Below, in pieces: positions 46,801 to 53,984 of a DNA stretch of 64,000 nucleotides. This stretch comes from Cynocephalus volans (Eukaryota; Chordata; Mammalia; Dermoptera; Cynocephalidae). Each line of letters starts with the position of its first letter. The stretch's first letter is position 1. The notes below the pieces were generated by a model, which saw only the letters and a program-made list of their open reading frames with translations, was not told the DNA's origin and did not search any database. A program made the position numbers and the translations under genes. The stretch covers positions 48,335,095 through 48,399,094 of the forward strand of contig NC_084464.1 in the NCBI RefSeq assembly GCF_027409185.1. Reading direction: 5' to 3'.

Positions 46801-49800
46801 TTCCGTCAGCTTCTCTCCAGCCACAACACTGACTTAGGTGAGTCCCTATGAACCCTGGGCAAGGTAGGAGCTCTTGGTGACTGGAATTCTCAGAGACTTG
46901 GAAGCTATTGCTTTTTATTCTTCCTTCTTTTACTTTTCTAGCATCTCCTGATCTGGTGCCCACTGCAGTGAGATGCAGGTATTAAGTCAGAAGTATGTTA
47001 CCAGAGATTAGGGACCAAATTAGGTGGGGCTGGTTTCTATGGCCTGTAGACCGTAGTGCAGCTATTTTGGCTTTGGTCTCCCCTACCTCAAGGTGATCCT
47101 TACTGAAATCCACACCCATTAGTCTTTCTGTTACCCTGTAACTCTCATCTCTGAGCTGACTGAATTGCTACTGCAGGGCTGTGTCTTTGGCACTTTGCTG
47201 CTCAGGGCTGTTGTTTTGGGCTTTTCCCTGTGCTGGTTGGTAGCTGGTGGTGGTGGTCTTATTTGATTGATAGGAAGCATCAGGCAGTGCTGGCTGAGGT
47301 TTGTTTTAGGGTATTTGTGGGGAAAGCTAATACAATGAGGCTGTTTTCTGTTTGCAGATGAACTGAGGAAGTGTAGCTGGCCAGGGGTTCCCAGGGAGGT
47401 TCGACCTGTAACCTGGAGACTCCTGTCGGTGAGTTCTACCTGCTATGTAGAGAAGCGTGAGCATCACATAGCTCTTCTTGCCCAATGAGGTTAGTCTGGA
47501 CACATTGATCTTACTCCATAGACATCTCTAGTCCTACTGGCTATGATAGAACTGTGGGACTGTAGTCCTATTTCTGTGCATAAAGGAACACATTCTTGAG
47601 AGTTTATTCCCACACATGTAGAAGAGTACAAGCTTGCTCCTGTATTCACGGTCTCCCTTTCTTAACAGTGAGGAGAAAGAATGCAGTGAGATGGGGTGAT
47701 TCCAGTACTTCCTTTGAGCAAGTTCCAGGATTCCCTGTGCTTCACTCCTTTTTCAATAGGAATAACCAACGTGGTCGAAATCCACTTTGCAACCATGAAG
47801 AATTCATAAATCGGCCTCCCTCGGAAGCCTTACTAGTTCCGCTTTCACCAAGTACAGAGCACTGTGCCAGCCACTGCGATGGGAATGCTTGGATTTCCTG
47901 ACCCTGTAAAATCCATTCATTCATTCATCTAGTAAGGATTAATGAGGGCCTGCTGTTTGCCAGGCACAGTGCCACGAGCATATACAAAAACAAACCATAG
48001 TCCCTGCTTTCCATGCATTTGCTATGGAATGCATTACATAATGTCTTCAGGGGGAGACCTGACTACTCACCCTACCCTCACTCTTGCAACCATGTAATAA
48101 TCATCGCCTCTGCCACATCTAATGAGTTTGAATGCTATTCAGAGTAGATTTGGTGAGAGTGGAAGGGGAACAAGAGATGTGAGAATGAGTGTGGGATCCA
48201 GACCAGGGATAAGAATGAAAGTTGGCCTGGAGCTTTGGCCAGGAGGAGGGCTGCTGCCAGAAGTTCTGTTTGGGCATTGTAGCTGCCACATCACAGATTC
48301 CACTCAGCTTCCTAAGCTGGTAATTCTGAATGTTATTCTGGGAAAGAATGTATAACTGGCACCAACTTTCTTGGCACACCACAGAGATAAGCAGTAGAGG
48401 TTGCTGGATCCCTGGGATTCTCAGAAGTATGGCCCTGCACACACACAGCCCTCAGAGGCCATGACTTGGGTTCAGTTCCCTCCCACTGACCTACATTCAC
48501 TACTCTACTGTGCCAACTCCAGGAGCTCTGGAGTGCTCACCAGCAGTACAAGTTCCAAGCCCAGTGCAGGGCCAAAGGAGCAAATAACCCAGAAAAGTTG
48601 GCTTTGCTTCATCTGCCCACATGTGGATCTCATTGAATAAGGAGAGGGCAAACACGGGGTGGCCAAAACCACAAAGGGATTTATTCTTGGCAGTTTTCCT
48701 TCTGTTTCTTTGATAGTTTCCAAGCCAGTGCTCAGGCTAAAATAAAAATTAAGGATTCATCCAACAATGTCTGTCCCCATCTGACTGGCAATCCTATCTA
48801 TAGGGCTATCTCCCAGCAAACACTGAGAGGAGGAAGTTGACCCTACAGCGGAAGCGGGAGGAGTATTTTGGCTTCATTGAGCAGTACTATGATTCTCGAA
48901 ATGAGGAACATCACCAGGATACCTACAGACAGGTACAGTCATCACTTTCTGTGTCTTTGCTTATTAGTCATATTCTTTAGGTGTGTCTCCTGGTAGTGCT
49001 ATTGGAGTACAGGTTTTCCAGGTCTTCAGGCTGTGGTGTGCTGGTTAGAAATTAAATTTATTCCCAGAACTGCTCCCCCTCTTTCATCCAGCAGCTCTGA
49101 TTTTAGACATTTGAAATAGATAGATGTTTTTGGCACTGGTCAGCGGCCATGCTTTTCAAACTTTAATGTGCACACAAATCACCTAGGATTTGATAAAATT
49201 CAGCGTAGGGATTATGAGAAAATGCAGATTCTGATTCAGTAGGTTTGGGGTGAGGCCTGCACTTCTAACAAGCTCCCTGATAACAATGATGCTGCTGGTC
49301 CACAAACCATAATGCAAGTAAGTAAGGGTTATGGAACACAAGAGGAAAGACAAGATCACTCAGGAGTTGTTCAGTCCCTCTGGACTGTGGCATCTGTGCC
49401 CTTCTGGCAGCTGCAGTGCCTATTCAGCACTCACAGCTGTCAGTCATCTGCAAGAGCCATAGCTCTCGGTAGTCTTGGTAGGTCGTCTTCCATCAGTGTC
49501 CATAGTGGTCCTCAACCTGCACAGAGGTCTGCTGGCAGCATCCCAAGTGGAGGGAGGAAAAGGGTGGTCCAGTGGTTGCAGAAGGTGAAAGGTTGGGGGC
49601 GGGCAGTTATCTACAAGTCCCAAGAACTGAAGTAGCCTCTGTTGCTCCTGCTGACACAGTCTTTTGGAAAGACTGGGCATTTGGAAATCCCCGAAGCCAA
49701 AACCAACCATGGTGACCTCTTTGGAAACAGAAGTAAGAATTTTCAACTCCAGTTACTGAAGGCAAATTCCCCTTGGTCCTTCCCACTTTTCTAAGTTATG

Positions 49801-51216
49801 ACTTCATAAGCAAGTCCTTCTCTGATTCCCTATCCTGGAATGCTTTTGTGGCTGTCAGAGCTCTTTTAGTTCTTGAGAACTGTTGATAAGGAAGATTCTG
49901 AAAGAGGATACACACTTTGATCAGACCTGTTAAATAAGTGCCAGCCCAGAGTGAAACAGACTCCAGAGCAGGAGGAAAAAGCAGTTGATTTTCAGTTTGT
50001 GAAGCCTATTGCTATTTGACTTACGTGGTTTATTTTGGGAGATTTCCTCAGTACTTAATAAGCTATTGCTATCATGGAAACATACTCCACATAGACAGGT
50101 AGGTTTAACTAGACTTTCTTCTGTGTCAGTCAATTCTTTCTAAAGATAAATTGTGCTTTAACTCTTACTCTTTTGATTCCCATTACTTAAGGAAATAACT
50201 TTTTAAAAGAACAAACTGCCATTTGTGTTTTTGGACATGGCTTCTCTTTTTCAGATTCACATTGACATTCCAAGGACGAATCCTCTCATTCCATTGTTCC
50301 AGCAACCACTTGTACAGGAGGTGAGGAAATTACTTTAGTGGTCTTTGGCCCTTCTTTACCCATAGCTCTGGGGCATTGGTTTACACTAATCATGAGAGTA
50401 CTTTATGTTCATAATGGAGATTTGGTTCTTTCAGAGCACTTTCTCATGCATTCTCATTCCATCTTGATAACAAACCTGTGAGTAGCATTTTGAGAGGTTA
50501 AGGAACTTCTTAAAGAGTCCCAAGGCTACCTGGTGACATAACGAAGGAACCCACATTTTAGAATTCCTGTTCCTGTGTTCACTCTACTTTATCAAGCTGG
50601 AAGTAGTGATTTTTTTTTATTGAGATAAAATAGAGATAACACAAAATTTACCTTTTTAACCATTTTTTAATGCACAGTTCACTGGCATTAAGTACATTTA
50701 CATTTTTGCATGACCATCAAAACCATTCATCTCCAGAACTTTTTTCATCTTCCCAAACTGAAACCCTATACCCATCAAGTAATAACTCTCCATTCCCTAG
50801 CAACCACCATTCTACTTTTTGTCTTTATGAATTTGACTACTCCAGATACCTCAAAGTAAGTGGGATCATACAATATTGTCCTTTTGTGACTTGCTTATTT
50901 CATTTAGCATAATGTCTTCAAGGTTCTTCCATGTTGTAGCATTTGTCAGAATTTCTCTCCTTTTTTAAGGCTAAATAATATTCCACTATATGTGTAACAC
51001 ATAGTGTTGATCCATTCATCTGTCAGTGGACACGTGGGTTGCTGCCACCTTTTAGCTGTTATGAATAATGCTGCTATTAACATGGGTGTGCAAATATCTG
51101 TTTGAGTCCCTGTTATAAGTTCTCTTTGGCATATATTCAGAAGTGGAATTGGTGATATTTTAAGACCTAACAAGTTAATCCAAGGTCCAGGGTTCAATCC
51201 CTGTACTGGCCAGCCA

Positions 51217-51250
<34 letters not shown>

Positions 51251-53984
51251 AACAAGTTAATGAAGTACATAGATCTCAGGGGGACTATTATCTTTTGACC
51301 CAAGTAGTAACTATGAACTCCTTGAGATTAGGGATTTCCATTGTAGCTTTACAGTAGCCAGGATGCTGAGTGTTAGTGCTCTTTGAATTGAGCTTTCAGT
51401 TCTCCTCATGATGGAGAGGGATGGTGGTAAAAATGCTCAAAATAATTTCTATTTGACTTTGGATTGTATTCATGAAATTCTGTTTTAATATAGATGTCTC
51501 CACTGGTGGAGTCCCTCATGACTTGCCAATAACATAGAGAAGATTTTGAGGGTGATGCCATTATTTTATCTGTAAGATTCAGCTGAAAGGAGGTTAAAAG
51601 GCCATTCAGGATTGTTTTGTTCCTCCCGTTCAGTTTCCCAGGGCTCAGCCCTGCTTATTCCTCATGTTAACTTGGAGATGTGCAGAAACTTATTTTACCT
51701 GTGCACGCTTACTTCTAAACCTGGAGATGGGGAAAGTAGATTGTTTAAAAGGGTTCCCCTAGCAGTGGAAACTGAATACAAAGACAAAAGCTCAAACTCA
51801 TTCTTTCCAATTTTTCTTGAATCACCTTTTCGTCTAGCCAGACTATAGTCATCCTAAACATAGTAAAAATGCCAAACAAGGAAAAAAGGATTAAATAACA
51901 CAGAATACTGAAAGGCTTGCTTGGAAAACTAGAAAGGTACTTGAGACTTAAGCATAGTAAGTCAGAATTACCCATACTAGTAGACAAGGTGTAAGAAAAC
52001 CTTCAAAGATTATCCTATTCACTCCTCTATGAGGCAGGATTAACTCTGACTTTTTCTGTAGTGAGGATCCTTGGTCTCCCTGGTAACCAGGCTTGGTGCT
52101 CTTCAGTTTCCATCCCTTTGACATCTTCACTTGTACAGTGTGAGTGCTCCTGCATTGTCCCATCCTTACTAGAGAGGGATTATTGTAGGTCTCCTGACTC
52201 TAAACAGCCAGCTTCCATGTACTTGGCCATTGTTAACACCAGTCACCAAGGATTCATGTATTCACAGGGGGTAAGTAGTATAGAGAAGAAGCCCTTGTAA
52301 GTCCTTCAGAAAGACTGACCTAGAGGAGCTTTTGAACAGAGGCCTCCAGACAGACACAGGCCACGAGAGGTACAAGGAAACAGAACGGGGCAGGAAACTC
52401 TTGAAACTTTCTGAACCTGATGGGTCTAGCTTGAGCTCCATTTTCAAGGGAGCAAGAAGGCTCATTTAGCAATAGAGAGGAAAGAATGTAAAAGAGCTCC
52501 CATTAGAGTGTTGGACCTAACCCAAATGAGGATGCCATGCCCTTCCCTCAACCACAGAGAGCAGGTGGGTAAGTCTAGTGGAGGTGGAGAAGCCAGCTCA
52601 CTTCCAGGTAGGGCTTTCTTATCCCTGTCTGTAAGGGCAGAAGTGTTGACAGTAGAAGTGTTTCTCAGCTCTCTCTGCCAGCTGGAAGGCAGACTCAATT
52701 GTTTATGATACAGGGGCTTTATTTTGTGTCTCGATTTTCTACATCTCTCCCATACTAGATAACCATCTACAAAATCATATAACCATTTCCTTTTTATTGG
52801 TCTCCCTGGGAGATTTTTCTACCTTGCACCTGCTTGGGAGGGCCTCTTCAGTCTGAGCCCAGAGCTGACTGGTTGGGCCTCTATGGAGTCCATGTGCTAT
52901 GGAGGCCTTCTAATCTCCTGTCCCACCTGCATGTACTCACCACCACCTCTGCCATCCCTCTGGTATGGTTCACAGAGACATAAGGCAGCTCAATCAAAGC
53001 CAGAATGAAGAATGTGTCAGGCTCAGTAGTTGAGGTCACCAGGATGAAGCCAGGCAACGGGTATCAGGTTGAGAAAAGATGCAGGGGGAGCTCCGAGGGC
53101 CTAATGAAAGAGGGGAGTGTAGTTGAATGGGACAGTTCAGGACTCTGTAAAGGGACCACAAAGATCTTTCCTTTGTCCCCAACCTAGTCCTCTGGCTTCT
53201 TGTGGCTGATATGCTTAACTCCAGAGGCAGGCTGATTTCTCTGTTCTCAAATTTCCAGCTGTAGGTGTCCATAGGATTTGGTTCGACTTCCTATCCCCAG
53301 GAAATGTCTGAGTTGCATCCTGATATATGAAGTGACTTCCTGCACGTATAGTCTGTCACTTGTTCCTATTCAGGCTGGGTTAGAACTAAATCTAGATCTC
53401 CTTCCTTCTCAGCAGGGAGAGAAGGAAGGGTAGTAGAGAAGGCATTTCCTCTCTAAATCTGTAATGATTGAAAAAGATTTAGAAAAAGATATCAGAACTT
53501 TTCTGATATCTTGTTTCTGGAAATAGAGAAGCAGAATCTACAGATGAGAATGTGGTGACTTGAATTGATGACATCCATAGCTGACCTTTCTCTAAGTCTT
53601 TTGTGTCACTGTCCTTTTCTTTTCTTAATTTTATATTACAGTGACCAGATATTGAAAAGATGAATAAAGGACAAGAACCTACCCTTACTTGAAAACAACT
53701 AATTTGTTAGAAACTTTTTGCATTTATGTGCTTCCTTTGTCCCATAGTATTTTTAATTTTTTCTAAAAATTCTACACTAACCCTGAGATAAATTGTGTAG
53801 GTAAGTGGAAGGAGGGAGTATGTCCCCGTGATTTAACACTTATGTCTTCTTTCTTTCTCATTTTCCTAGATCTTTGAAAGAATTCTCTTTATTTGGGCCA
53901 TCCGACACCCTGCCAGTGGGTATGTCCAGGGAATTAATGACCTGGTCACTCCGTTCTTTGTCGTCTTCCTTTCAGAATACGTGG
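25790..53984 (+). CDS. TBC1D22B: TBC1D22B, Rab GTPase-activating protein, 5' eight coding exons (3' end outside window)
   Basis: Coding exons join 25790-25845, 37510-37566, 44006-44313, 46658-46837, 47358-47428, 48804-48932, 50255-50320 and 53870-53984, giving 982 nt (327 codons plus 1 nt) with no stop. TBC proteins stimulate GTP hydrolysis by Rab GTPases through a dual-finger mechanism; TBC1D22 proteins are associated with Golgi membranes. Visible parts: a short basic N-terminus (MAAENSKQFWKRSAKLPG), an acidic stretch near residues 69-76 (WDIGDDEEED), a low-complexity Ser-rich linker, then the TBC domain from about residue 210. GVPREVRPVTWRLLS (210-224) is motif A. IHIDIPR (268-274) carries the Arg finger R274. 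GYVQGIND (306-313) carries the Gln finger Q309. The N-terminus and exon 3 match TBC1D22B as I remember it, not the paralogue TBC1D22A, whose N-terminus differs. The full protein is about 505 residues, so roughly the last third is missing here. No defect is seen in the coding frame. Confidence 0.96.
26351..27321. other. Intron 1, no recognised repeat
   Basis: About 1 kb of apparently unique intron sequence following the CpG-rich block. Being near the promoter, it is a reasonable place for regulatory sites, but none can be named. Confidence 0.4.
27322..27414 (-). mobile_element. t-SINE monomer in intron 1
   Basis: GGTGGCTGGCCAGTGAGGGG ... AGTGAGCTAACCAGCCAGCC, antisense to TBC1D22B. Confidence 0.85.
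27560..27735 (+). repeat. MIR SINE
   Basis: 'CTGGGCCTCAGTTTCCTTGT' and 'TACTGTGAAGATTAAATGAA' are MIR landmarks. Confidence 0.8.
27851..27953 (-). mobile_element. t-SINE monomer in intron 1
   Basis: GGGGGCTGGCCTGTACAGGG ... AGCTAACTGGTCAGCCCC. TSD TTGTTTATT at 27,842 and 27,954. Confidence 0.85.
27963..28415. other. Intron 1, no recognised feature
   Basis: Unassigned intron sequence. Confidence 0.4.
28416..29045 (-). mobile_element. L1M 3' end, antisense
   Basis: 'AATTCACCCTTTTAAAGTAT', 'TTCATCCATTCATCAGTTGA'-type landmarks and TGTATGGTAACTTG mark a reversed L1M 3' end. Confidence 0.75.
29105..29375 (+). repeat. MIR SINE, near full length
   Basis: 'GGGTTCAAATCCCAGCTCTG', 'TCTGTAAAATGGAGACAGAA' and 'GAGGATTAAATGAGATAATG' appear in the canonical MIR order. 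Confidence 0.88.
29555..29745 (+). repeat. MER5A-like hAT element
   Basis: 'TCTGGAGGGCTCATTAAAAC', 'GCTTCTGATTCAGTACGTCT' and 'TTTGGCAACCACTGAGAAA' match MER5A order. Confidence 0.85.
29830..30330 (+). mobile_element. Ancient LINE-type fragments
   Basis: 'GCCTGGACTACTGCTGTAGC' and CCTCTACAGGCCTCC resemble an L2-like segment; 30,200-30,330 resembles the repeat family at 22,920. Confidence 0.45.
30448..30972 (+). mobile_element. Solo LTR, copy B of a family seen twice
   Basis: Landmarks GGAAAATAAATGCAGGAAGA, CGCTTAAGGGTTCCAGCC, 'GGGCTTTGAGTAATCCTTTG' and GGTGACA. Same order and strand as 18,950-19,567. Better preserved at the 3' end than copy A. Confidence 0.72.
30973..31319. other. Intron 1, no recognised feature
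   Basis: Unassigned, with a short C/A-rich stretch at about 31,000-31,090. Confidence 0.4.
31320..31425 (+). repeat. MIR fragment
   Basis: 'CCTCATTTCCTTATCTATGA' and surrounding text are MIR-like. Confidence 0.65.
31555..31650 (-). mobile_element. t-SINE monomer in intron 1
   Basis: A (GT)n tract then GACTGGCGGGTATGGGGATC ... GAGCTAACCCGACAGC. TSD CTATTTTGTGCTTTT (31,540) and CTATTTTATGCTTTT (31,651). Confidence 0.88.
31725..31835 (-). repeat. MIR fragment, antisense
   Basis: 'GATGAGAAAACTGAGGTCAG' and 'CACCCAAATCACACTACAGA' are reversed MIR landmarks. Confidence 0.6.
32030..32640 (-). pseudogene. Unidentified intronless ORF with AATAAA downstream; possible retrocopy
   Basis: The minus strand holds a 144-codon open frame (32,600-32,166) starting MHKEKNAMNMLPLRLMEQKF and containing NSAKTLVEKINRCLLSTDKG. 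About 110 bases past its stop is ACAATAAAAAGTTTGC (near 32,045), a polyadenylation-like signal, but no long A tail follows. I recognise no family. It could be a decayed processed pseudogene, an unknown repeat, or chance. Confidence 0.25.
32880..33700 (+). mobile_element. Old L1 3' fragments, sense
   Basis: Two diverged pieces: 'GTAAGATGTAAAATGATACG' to about 33,330, then 'ATGCAGTATGATGTCATTTA' to about 33,690. Both follow the L1 3' end pattern. A small tandem repeat sits inside. Confidence 0.55.
33087..33150. repeat. Short tandem repeat, 18-bp unit
   Basis: CTTCAGAATACTTATTAT/A is present three times, with an extra partial unit CTTCAGAATA before the last copy. Confidence 0.85.
33701..34789. 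other. Intron 1, no recognised feature
   Basis: About 1.1 kb with no repeat I can name. Confidence 0.4.
34790..35050 (-). mobile_element. L1 3' UTR fragment, antisense
   Basis: 'TTGGTGTATCCATCACCTAA' and 'ACAATAGATTGTTGTTAATT' match the reversed 3' end of L1MA/L1PB-type elements. Confidence 0.65.
35430..35724 (-). mobile_element. Old L1ME-type fragment, antisense
   Basis: 'ACATGATACCAAATCAGAAA', 'GGTGTCTTGTGTATTTTCAG' and surrounding AT-rich text resemble a reversed L1ME 3' end. Confidence 0.5.
35738..35829 (-). mobile_element. t-SINE monomer with (TTTA)n
   Basis: G-rich run then GAAGCTGGCTGGTAAAGGGA ... GAGCTAACCAGCCAGCT. CCTCATT(C/T)TT occurs three times (35,724; 35,830; 35,873), with a TTTA microsatellite between the last two. 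Confidence 0.85.
35870..36340 (-). mobile_element. Probable old L1, antisense
   Basis: 'TAATCAGTTCCCTGTTGATA' and later 'TCTGTCACCTTTATACTTGA' resemble reversed L1 text, but boundaries are unclear. Confidence 0.4.
36341..37010 (-). mobile_element. L1ME-type 3' end, antisense, split by a t-SINE
   Basis: 'GCTTCACGAATAATCACAAA', 'AGTAGAATCACACTTTGCTT' and 'TATTTGGGAGTGGAAATAGT' are L1ME 3' landmarks on either side of the SINE at 36,489-36,584. Confidence 0.65.
36489..36584 (-). mobile_element. t-SINE monomer in intron 1
   Basis: GGGCGGCTGGCCAGTACAAA ... GAGCTAACTGGAGAGCCCC. TSD ACATACTTTTATG (36,476-36,488) and ACATCCTTTTATG (36,585-36,597). Confidence 0.9.
37058..37083. repeat. Short tandem GAGTTCCTT repeat
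   Basis: Three 9-bp units GAGTTCCTT followed by a partial one. Confidence 0.7.
37130..37260 (-). repeat. MIR fragment, antisense
   Basis: 'CCATTTTACAGATGAGAAAA' is a reversed MIR hallmark. Confidence 0.7.
37510..37566 (+). CDS. TBC1D22B: TBC1D22B coding exon 2
   Basis: The acceptor is a T-rich tract ending TTTTAG before 37510, and the donor is AA|GTAAGT at 37567. The 57-nt exon completes Ser19 and encodes IQPVYGAQHPPLDPRLTK plus two bases of the next codon, the conserved segment that follows the basic N-terminus in TBC1D22 proteins. Its phase matches exons 1 and 3. Confidence 0.95.
37567..38430. other. Intron 2, no recognised feature
   Basis: Unassigned intron sequence after exon 2. Confidence 0.4.
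38431..38890 (+). mobile_element. L1M 3' end, sense
   Basis: 'CGACATTCTGGAAAAGGCAA', 'GATCAGTGGTTGCCAGGGGT', 'CAAATGTACCACTATGGTGA' and 'CCTAAAACTGCTCTAAATAA' follow the L1MB/MC 3' end exactly. Confidence 0.85.
38912..39001 (-). mobile_element. t-SINE monomer with internal deletion
   Basis: TTTGGCAGCTGGCCCTTAAC ... GAGCTAACTGGCCAGCCCC; the B-box-like part is missing. ATTAAAGTAT flanks it on both sides. Confidence 0.82.
39205..39335 (+). mobile_element. L2 3' end
   Basis: 'TAAGTTCCTTGAGGACAGGG' and 'TTTGTTTTGTTCACCACTGT' are the classic L2 3' terminus. Confidence 0.8.
39395..39900 (-). mobile_element. L1MA-type 3' end, antisense
   Basis: 'GTACATATTTATGGGGTACA', 'CAATAAATTATTGTTAGTTA' and 'CTTTTTTTAGCTCTCATATA' are reversed L1 3' landmarks. 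Confidence 0.78.
40050..40224 (+). mobile_element. t-SINE dimer, sense, in intron 2
   Basis: AGGGCTGGCCCATGGCTCAC ... CCTTACTGGTCATC with an (AAAAAC)n tail. Perfect TSD CAGTGTGCTACGG at 40,037-40,049 and 40,225-40,237. It is the only near-full-length t-SINE in sense orientation inside the gene. Confidence 0.93.
40238..41860. other. Intron 2, mostly unassigned
   Basis: About 1.6 kb. 40,280-40,480 has MaLR/MLT-like words (CATTGGTTTTGGCTAATGAG); the remainder shows no repeat or ORF I can support. Confidence 0.4.
41865..42195 (+). repeat. MIR SINE split by a t-SINE
   Basis: MIR text 'CCTTGGGTAAATCACTTAAC' and 'CTGAGCCTTGGTTTCC' is interrupted at 41,936 and resumes at 42,101 with a duplicated CTGAGCCTTAGTTTCC. 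Confidence 0.85.
41936..42100 (-). mobile_element. t-SINE dimer inserted in a MIR
   Basis: T tract, GATGACTGGTAAGGGGATCT ... GAGTGAGCCACGGGCAGGCC. The 18-bp TSD CTGAGCCTTGGTTTCCTT (41,918) and CTGAGCCTTAGTTTCCTT (42,101) lies inside the MIR. Confidence 0.92.
42196..43449. other. Intron 2, no recognised feature
   Basis: About 1.25 kb with no repeat or exon I can support. Confidence 0.4.
43450..43805. repeat. Ancient interspersed repeat
   Basis: 'TTATGTTGCCATAACAGATT' and 'CCCATTGGCCAGAACTCATG' are landmarks of a common mammalian repeat; family not assigned. It ends 200 bp before exon 3. Confidence 0.5.
44006..44313 (+). CDS. TBC1D22B: TBC1D22B coding exon 3
   Basis: This is the largest exon here (308 nt). 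The acceptor is TTCTTGAAG before 44006 (weaker than usual, with a purine-rich end) and the donor is A|GTAAGT at 44314. It encodes residues 38-140, including FIKERSKVNTVPLRNKKASS, the acidic patch DIGDDEEEDF, and a Ser-rich region ending SSDAQLSRNS. The acidic patch and Ser-rich tail look disordered and lie outside the TBC fold. Confidence 0.95.
44314..45700. other. Intron 3, no recognised feature
   Basis: Apparently unique intron sequence. Confidence 0.4.
45705..45930 (+). repeat. MIR SINE
   Basis: 'TTAACCTCTCTGAACTGCAG', 'TCTTGTCTGTAAAATAGTTA' and 'GTAAGCACTCAATAAATGTT' appear in MIR order. Confidence 0.83.
45931..46657. other. Intron 3, 3' part
   Basis: No repeat or additional exon recognised up to the exon 4 acceptor. 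Confidence 0.4.
46658..46837 (+). CDS. TBC1D22B: TBC1D22B coding exon 4
   Basis: The acceptor is GATTTTAG and the donor is TTAG|GTGAGT. The 180-nt exon encodes residues 141-200, containing DTCLRNPLHKQQSLPLRP and VREKTRLEKFRQLLSS. The latter forms a charged helix leading into the TBC domain. It is in frame with exons 3 and 5. Confidence 0.95.
46838..47357. other. Intron 4
   Basis: Short intron (520 bp) with no recognised repeat. Confidence 0.7.
47358..47428 (+). CDS. TBC1D22B: TBC1D22B coding exon 5, start of TBC domain
   Basis: The acceptor is TTTGCAG and the donor is TCG|GTGAGT. The 71-nt exon encodes DELRKCSWPGVPREVRPV then TWRLLS, which is TBC motif A (R-x-x-x-W with R216 and W220). It ends exactly on a codon boundary after Ser224. 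Confidence 0.95.
47429..48803. other. Intron 5
   Basis: Mostly unique; 47,915-48,015 ('CATTCATTCATTCATCTAGT', 'GTTTGCCAGGCACAGTGCCA') is a fragment of the repeat family at 22,920. Confidence 0.5.
48804..48932 (+). CDS. TBC1D22B: TBC1D22B coding exon 6
   Basis: The acceptor is TCTATAG and the donor is CAG|GTACAG. This in-phase 43-codon exon (residues 225-267) begins GYLPANTERRKLTLQRKREE and ends HHQDTYRQ. It lies between motif A and the Arg-finger motif of the TBC domain. Confidence 0.95.
48933..49140. other. Intron 6, 5' part
   Basis: Unassigned intron sequence between exon 6 and a MER5A-like element. Confidence 0.4.
49148..49322 (+). repeat. MER5A-like hAT element in intron 6
   Basis: 'TTCAAACTTTAATGTGCACA', 'CAGATTCTGATTCAGTAGGT' and 'GATGCTGCTGGTCCACAAAC' are MER5A words in order. 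Confidence 0.85.
49323..50254. other. Intron 6, 3' part
   Basis: No repeat recognised; short ORFs on both strands overlap and have no known domain. Confidence 0.4.
50255..50320 (+). CDS. TBC1D22B: TBC1D22B coding exon 7, catalytic Arg finger
   Basis: The acceptor is CTTTTTCAG and the donor is GAG|GTGAGG. The 22-codon exon (residues 268-289) encodes IHIDIPRTNPLIPLFQQPLV followed by QE. IHIDIPR fits the TBC signature IxxDxxR, and R274 is the expected catalytic arginine. Because it is in phase (66 nt), skipping it would keep the frame but remove the finger. Confidence 0.95.
50445..50560 (-). repeat. MIR fragment, antisense
   Basis: 'GATAACAAACCTGTGAGTAG' and CCAAGGCTACCTGGTGACA follow reversed MIR. 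Confidence 0.55.
50612..51164 (-). mobile_element. L1M 3' end, antisense
   Basis: 'TTTACCTTTTTAACCATTTT', 'CCATTCATCTCCAGAACTTT', 'TAGCATAATGTCTTCAAGGT' and 'GAATAATGCTGCTATTAACA' are successive reversed L1M landmarks. Confidence 0.85.
51180..51246 (+). mobile_element. 5'-truncated t-SINE with long A tail
   Basis: Only the unit's 3' half (CCAAGGTCCAGGGTTCAATC ... CTGGCCAGCCAC) and about 30 A remain. TSD ACCTAACAAGTTAAT at 51,165 and 51,247 is perfect, so the truncation happened at insertion. Confidence 0.88.
51262..53869. other. Intron 7, mostly unique
   Basis: About 2.6 kb with no repeat I can name and no supported exon before the exon 8 acceptor. Confidence 0.4.
53870..53984 (+). CDS. TBC1D22B: TBC1D22B coding exon 8, catalytic Gln finger
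   Basis: The acceptor is TTTTCCTAG and the donor is GTGG|GTAAGA. Residues 290-327 begin IFERILFIWAIRHPASG, followed by YVQGIND and VTPFFVVFLSEYV. The YxQ motif supplies the catalytic glutamine Q309. One base of codon 328 is carried to the next exon. I found no exon 9 (expected to resume with Glu-Glu-Asp-Val) between 53,985 and 64,000. Confidence 0.95.
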
